Part shown: piece after piece, positions 59,581 through 64,000 of the stretch
Layout of the letters: each line of letters starts with the position of its first letter
Numbering within the stretch: position 1 is the stretch's first letter
Origin: Zanthoxylum bungeanum
Lineage: Eukaryota; Streptophyta; Magnoliopsida; Sapindales; Rutaceae
Assembly (NCBI GenBank): GCA_019454045.1
Contig: SKCR01035604.1
Location: forward strand, 1 to 64,000
Length of the DNA stretch: 64,000 bases
Direction: 5' to 3'
Notes under the pieces: model-generated
What the model was told of the DNA's origin: nothing
Database searches by the model: none
Seen by the model: only the letters and a program-made list of their open reading frames with translations
Position numbers and translations under genes: made by a program

Positions 59581-59678
59581 AAATCTTAAGAACTTATTAT
59601 TTAGTGTTGTTAGATAGTGAATCGTATGCTAGGTTAGAAAATTTTCTGGGAAAATACTGTCTATGCATGAAAAATACG

Positions 59679-59985
59679 TAGGGCGTTCGAACGCCCGACG
59701 AACGCGAAGGCAAAAATCTGAAAATTCATAAGAACGTTCGAACTCGTCTTCAAACGCAACTCGAACACAAGCCTTCTGCCTAAGAACTTTCGAACGCGTA
59801 TTCAAACGCAAATCGAACGCAGACCTTCTGACTTAATTCATTCAAACGTGTTGCAAACGCAACACGAACGTGAACTCTCTGGAACACTTCGTTCGAACGC
59901 GTTCTCGAACGCAACACAAACGTACACACACTGGACAGTCTCGTTCGAACGTAGATACGAACGCGACACTAACGAATTAGTCCTG
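59679..59985 (+). repeat. ~52-bp tandem repeat with GTTCGAACGC core, about six units
   Basis: Cores occur near 59691, 59733, 59788, 59850, 59890 and 59943. Each unit pairs a 'gttcgaacgc'-type word with 'aacgcaactcgaac'-type words about 15-20 bases later, then 'ccttctgac' or 'ctctctgga'. TTCGAA is a palindrome, so each unit can fold. It lies in the leader between the LTR and gag of element H. Non-coding. Confidence 0.75.
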
Positions 59986-60581
59986 AAATTGTTATAAACT
60001 GCAAAGACTTAGATTAATAATATTAACTTAGTTAATCATATACTGAATCACAATAATATTGGTAGTATAGATTTAAGTTATTATTAGGTTGTTCAATTAT
60101 CACAAGCATACACATAGTGATAAAGTTGAAAACTAATTGTGTGTTGCACACTTGGTTGAGAATTTAAAGTGTAATCTTACACAAGTAATTTCATCCAATC
60201 TTGTTTGACACATTCACATATATCTACACATATCGTATACTGTATTGTGACATTTAAAAGTGAAATACTGAGTTTGAATTTCTAAGAGGTTCTATTGAGA
60301 AAGTTGTTAAAGGATATTCTGTCAAAAAGGCGATAAGAGCCTAAGTGGTCAAGGACTTAAGTGGTTACTCCGGACCCCCCTCATCCTCTAGGAATATTCC
60401 TATATCTACTTTTCATAAGAAATCTTGGTTGGAAATTCAAGGACTTGTGTTTATTGGTACTATTGTCCAATAGAACAACAAATGGATACTTGGTATATCA
60501 CTTGGAACAAGATCATTTGTTGATCGTTGTGCAAATTATCTTTTGTAGATTAATTGACCCCTGTTGGTTTTCCAGTTACAT

Positions 60582-61283
60582 ATGGCTAGCGAAAACATCA
60601 CAGTACCGGTCTCTCATGGAGAAAAACTGGAGAAGTTTGATGGGGCAAACTTTAAACAGTGGCAGAACAAAATGTTGTTCTACCTGACAACTCTGCAGTT
60701 GGCTAAATACCTTAAAGATCCTCTGGAACCTATGGAGGGTGAGTCGGAAATAGCCAAGCAACTGCGGGAAGAGACATGGTCGTCTGGCGACTTCTTGTGC
60801 AAGAACTACCTTTTGGGTGGACTTGACAATACCATGTACAATGTGTACCAATGCATGGTTTCTGCGAAGGTTATCTGGGAATCTCTCGACAAGAAATATA
60901 AAACCGAGGATACCGGACAAAAGAAATTTATCATGGGTAGGTTCCTGGACTACAAGATGGTAGATTTAAGAACGGTAATGTCTCAGTTAGGTGAACTGCA
61001 GTTGATCATTCATGAAATAATGGATGAAAGTATAAAACTCTGTGAGACATTTCAGGTTACCACCATTATTGAAACGTTGCCTCCATCATGGAAGGACTTC
61101 AGGAGCTATCTGAAACACAAGAAGAATTAGATGAGCCTTGAAGACCTTAGTGTTCAATTGAGAATCGAGGAGGACAACATGATGTCTGAGATGGCCAGCT
61201 ACAAGACTATGGAGTCTAAGGCCAACATCGTTGAGGGTGTAAAGGGTAGCAAGAAGAGAAAGAACAGAGAGATCTCGACTTAG
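60582..61283 (+). pseudogene. gag fragment of element H (copia)
   Basis: The ATG at 60582 starts MASENITVPV, then 'KFDGANFKQWQNKMLFYL' and 'ETLPPSWKDF', all characteristic of the copia gag (UBN2-type) domain. 182 codons are open to a TAG at 61128-61130; the same frame then continues with 'MSLEDLSVQLRIEE' and a Lys-rich end to TAG at 61281. The zinc knuckle expected next is missing: 61301 begins the LTR end. So this is the front two thirds of gag with one nonsense change and a downstream deletion. Confidence 0.85.
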
Positions 61284-61740
61284 ATTCGTTATTATAATTT
61301 CCAGGTTTTTCTTCAAACTTCAAGTTTTAGGGTTTTGCATAGATTGGTTAGTATTCTTGGTTGTGATATGTTTGTTTGCATGTTATTCTACTATTTAATG
61401 ACACAATTCTTACCACATCACGAACCTTGAATCCGATGATTGCAAAGGACATTCGGTGATAACAGAGTACTTTCAGTGATAACTTCCGACAACGGCGATG
61501 ACGTGGTACTCGGTGGTACATTTACGCGGTTGTTGTTGTAGTTTTGGTTCAAAAAAAGGTGAAATTTCTACTTAGTTGAGTGATCTAATCTATTAGAAAT
61601 TTATTTAAGTTGCAAATATGGTTGTTTTTGCTGGACTTAGCATTGAATTAGAATATTTTTGAGTTAATATTGTGTTGGTTAAAACTGCATACCAAGTGTT
61701 TGTAAAAATCGCATATTATATTTAGAGTAATGATATACAT

Positions 61741-61831
61741 ACTTAAAGTTTCTACACCATTCTCACTGTAGCTACAGCGAGCTACAGTAACTCACTGTAG
61801 CTATAGTGAGAGAGGTGTAGAAACTTTAAGT
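61741..61831. repeat. 91-bp near-perfect palindrome
   Basis: Outer arms of 18 bp match perfectly (acttaaagtttctacacc and its complement). Inner arms 'tctcactgtagctacag' match 16 of 17, around a ~15-base loop. It may be a very small foldback MITE; I cannot define a target duplication. Confidence 0.75.
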
Positions 61832-61984
61832 AAAGATTTATATATATTTATCATTTTTGTTATATTTATGGTCACTAGGGCGCTCGCATGCGCCCACTCT
61901 CTTCTGTGGACATCGACATAGGCACCCACACTTCAATCATGGGTGCCTACCAAGGCGCTCATAAACTAGGAAGCATCATACTAC
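61832..61984. other. Spacer, no gene seen
   Basis: Contains a short palindromic word 'gggcgctcgcatgcgccc' (61878-61895). A 63-codon frame at 61888 overlaps the hAT subterminal repeats and is not a gene. Confidence 0.3.
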
Positions 61985-62175
61985 CTAGACTTGGCCGGCA
62001 GTTCGGTTCCGGTTCGAAATCGAACCGAACCGGCTGGTTCCTGGTTCCACAAGTGTGGAACCAGAACCGAACAGGTTAATTCCGGTTCGGTTCCAGTTCC
62101 ACACTTAAGTGGAACCGGAACCATGAACCGAACCGGAACCGAACCGGTCGGTTCCTGTTCGGTTCGAACCTTTTT
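61985..62175. repeat. Subterminal repeats of a hAT element
   Basis: Dense inverted and direct copies of 'ggttcggttcc' and 'gaaccggaacc' (at least ten within 180 bases), between 'cttggccggcag' on the left and the 3' end of the transposase on the right. Such clusters are hAT transposase binding sites in other plants; function here is inferred. Confidence 0.65.
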
Positions 62176-62402
62176 TTTAAAAAAAAAATTCTAAAATAAA
62201 TTAAAATAAATTAGATTAATTTAATAAATAAATAAAATTATTAAATTGAAGAGCTTGAACTTAAATTTTAAAAAAATTAAGTTGCCTACGTATCCTCCAG
62301 GGGTGAGAGGAATCAAAGCTCACGTAGTTCCATTACAATTTTAAGATATTTTCCCTTTGAAAATTTACAATTTTGTAATTATCAATCATCATTATTAATT
62401 GA

Positions 62403-64000
62403 TCATTTAGCTGCAGTTCCGCTTGCACTTGTTGTTGCAGATGCATTATCGAACAAGTCTTCAAAATCATCGGGGGCATCTTCTTGTTGTCTCAGATCAG
62501 CTCGAGTCCAATCATCCACACAAGTTGTTGCTTCTAGAGTGCTTGGATGTAATGAAGATCGTCTAGCTTCCAATATATTGCCTCCCAAGCTGAAGGCTTG
62601 CTCAACCGCAACGGTGGAAATATGTGCTGCCAATATCTCTTTAGCAATAATTGATAAAACAATATATATATTTTGATGTCGGTTCCACCATTCAAGGATT
62701 TTAAAATTTTTACTAACTAAACTTTCAGTAGGAAACTCGAAATTTGTAGATAAATAATTATCTAATTCGGGATTATTAGTTGTCGTATCCCTAATTTTTT
62801 TATTTCGTTGCAGTAACCAACGATCCCCTGCGCTAAGTCTTGTTTGAATTACCGGTTCGCTACTACTAGATTCACCTAATGTTCCTAAGTTATATCTTAC
62901 AATATAATCATTAAATAACTCAATTAAATCATTTCTTAATCTCACTATTATTCTTGTAATATCAATTTCATTTAATATTCCTAAATAACCATAGTAAGCT
63001 TGTAAAGCACTATTCAAACCTTCTAATTTAAATTTAGGATAAAAAACAGCAGCAATAAGATAAAGTAAATGAATTTATCTAAAATAATTCAACCATTTTA
63101 CCTTCTATGGCTTCGAACAAAACAATATCATTAGGATCGCTACTTTCAACATGTTCATCGAGAGTACCAACAATATTCAAACTTTCAAGAAGAAATAAAT
63201 GTGCTGTAGGATAATAAACCCCGCTAAAAATTAAAGTAGCATCATTAAAAACTTTTAAAATTTCTAAATTTTTTTCACAAATATCCCATTGACTAGGAAA
63301 AAGTGTGATATTTTGAACATGTTGAGAAAAAAACTACATAATACATCTTTATATTGTAATGCTTGACATAAAAGAAAATAAATTGAATTCCAACGTGTTG
63401 GAACATCTCTTGAAAATTTAATCGGTTTAATACCATTTATTTTACAAAACTTGACATATTCTCTCATAACTTGAGAATATGACCAAATACAATTAAGTGC
63501 CGTCTTAATAGGATCAATGAAAGGTGATAATAATTTCAGACCATTTTGAACACATAAGTTAAGGACATGACATGTGCAAAAAATATGAAAAAACCGACCC
63601 CCTAAATTTGGTTGACATATTTCTTTTAAATCATTGATGGATGCAGTATTTGCAGATGCATTATCAAATCCAATTGTTAAAATTTTATCTACTAAATCAT
63701 ATTCATAAAAAATTACCTTCATCATTCTATAAATATTTTGTGCAGTATATTGGTCATCAAAAACTCTAAATGCAATAAGTCATTTTTGCATGGTAAATGA
63801 TGCATCAATCCAATGACAAGTCACACCCATGTATGAGTGTGTTTGCCAATGGTCACTCCAAATATCAGAACATATAGAAATACGACATTTAATCTCTTTA
63901 AATATTTCATTTAAAATAATTTTACCATCTTTGTATAATTTAAAAATATGACGTTTTGTTGTGTTTTGAGTCATTCTACATGCAGCAGGATTTAAAGCAT
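62403..64000 (-). pseudogene. hAT transposase (zinc-finger BED/RICESLEEPER-like), broken and partial
   Basis: Reads leftward from beyond the right edge. 63780-63974 has 'RISICSDIWSDHWQTHSYMGV', the start of the RNase H-like core with its first Asp region. A TGA at 63780 interrupts, then the same frame resumes: 'DKILTIGFDNASANTASI' and 'CTCHVLNLCVQNGL' (near 63560), 'VPTRWNSIYFLL' (near 63390). Frameshifts and stops fill 63018-63260 ('IAAVFYPKFKLEG' survives). 62403-63017 holds the C-terminal hAT dimerisation domain: 'ELDNYLS', 'ILEWWNRHQ', 'STVAVEQAFSLGGNILEARRSSLHPST'. The N-terminal BED finger lies outside the window. It is too broken to yield active enzyme. Confidence 0.85.

Larger units (their letters stand above)
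59110..61417 (+). mobile_element. Element H: deleted copia-type element with flipped LTR end
   Basis: A 2308-bp unit flanked by a perfect TSD TCACG (59105-59109 and 61418-61422), starting TGTTGGAAATTC and ending TTACCACA. A TATA box (TTATAAAAG, 59244) supports a 5' LTR. The interior has a tandem-repeat leader and a gag frame; protease, integrase and reverse transcriptase are absent. The right end keeps only 117 bases of LTR (61301-61417). The same 117 bases occur inverted in the left part (59464-59580), bounded by 17-bp inverted repeats. An internal deletion removed pol and most of the 3' LTR. Confidence 0.7.

Noticed and set aside
1..64000. Search for tRNA, rRNA, centromeric satellite or a novel multi-gene cassette
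   Set aside because: No tRNA cloverleaf or rRNA block was noticed by eye, tandem arrays are confined to retroelements, and no cluster of cooperating intact genes is present.

Overview
The window is repeat-dense nuclear DNA of a flowering plant, probably a dicot; I cannot name the species. The signs are GT-AG introns, a plant-specific N-myristoylation-type gene, an eight-cysteine lipid-transfer-type gene, copia and gypsy-like LTR retrotransposons with very long LTRs, hAT and Mutator-type elements, and AT-rich spacers. I see no rRNA, tRNA or CRISPR, and no bacterial-style operon. Only two host genes look intact: a three-exon gene of the 'uncharacterized protein At3g27210' type (14378-17309, +) and a single-exon secreted eight-cysteine protein (57302-57679, -).

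Layout. 1-2212 is a long LTR in minus orientation, running off the left edge. 2606-3675 is a composite palindromic Mutator-type MITE with a 9-bp target duplication. 4428-5010 is a probable MITE and 5548-5737 a probable SINE. 6193-13325 is a complete gypsy-like, non-autonomous LTR element (target duplication GTTAG). It holds a gag remnant, three families of tandem repeats and, on the opposite strand, a decayed four-exon gene with the 'putative gypsy type transposon' domain. The At3g27210-type gene follows.

18291-56846 is one stack of nested LTR insertions. LTR F is split by copia element D (TSD CCACC). D is split by element C. C is split by a minus-oriented LTR-B unit (B', TSD CGATA). B' holds a solo LTR (B2, TSD AAGAC) and a plus-oriented copia element B. 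The 5' LTR of B is split by the young copia element A (31497-41034, TSD CATGG). The 3' LTR of C holds another solo LTR (I). Insertion order can be read directly: F, D, C, B', B, A.

57302-64000 carries the lipid-transfer-type gene, an (ATT)n microsatellite, a 391-bp hAT MITE (TSD AAATTAAC), a deleted copia-type element H (59110-61417, TSD TCACG) whose LTR end appears flipped between 17-bp inverted repeats, a 91-bp hairpin, and a broken hAT transposase running off the right edge.

No element looks able to move on its own: every gag, pol or transposase reading frame is interrupted. I found no convincing new multi-gene system. What is unusual is architectural: the depth of nesting, the opposed LTR pairs, the antisense spliced gene, the composite MITE and the flipped LTR end.
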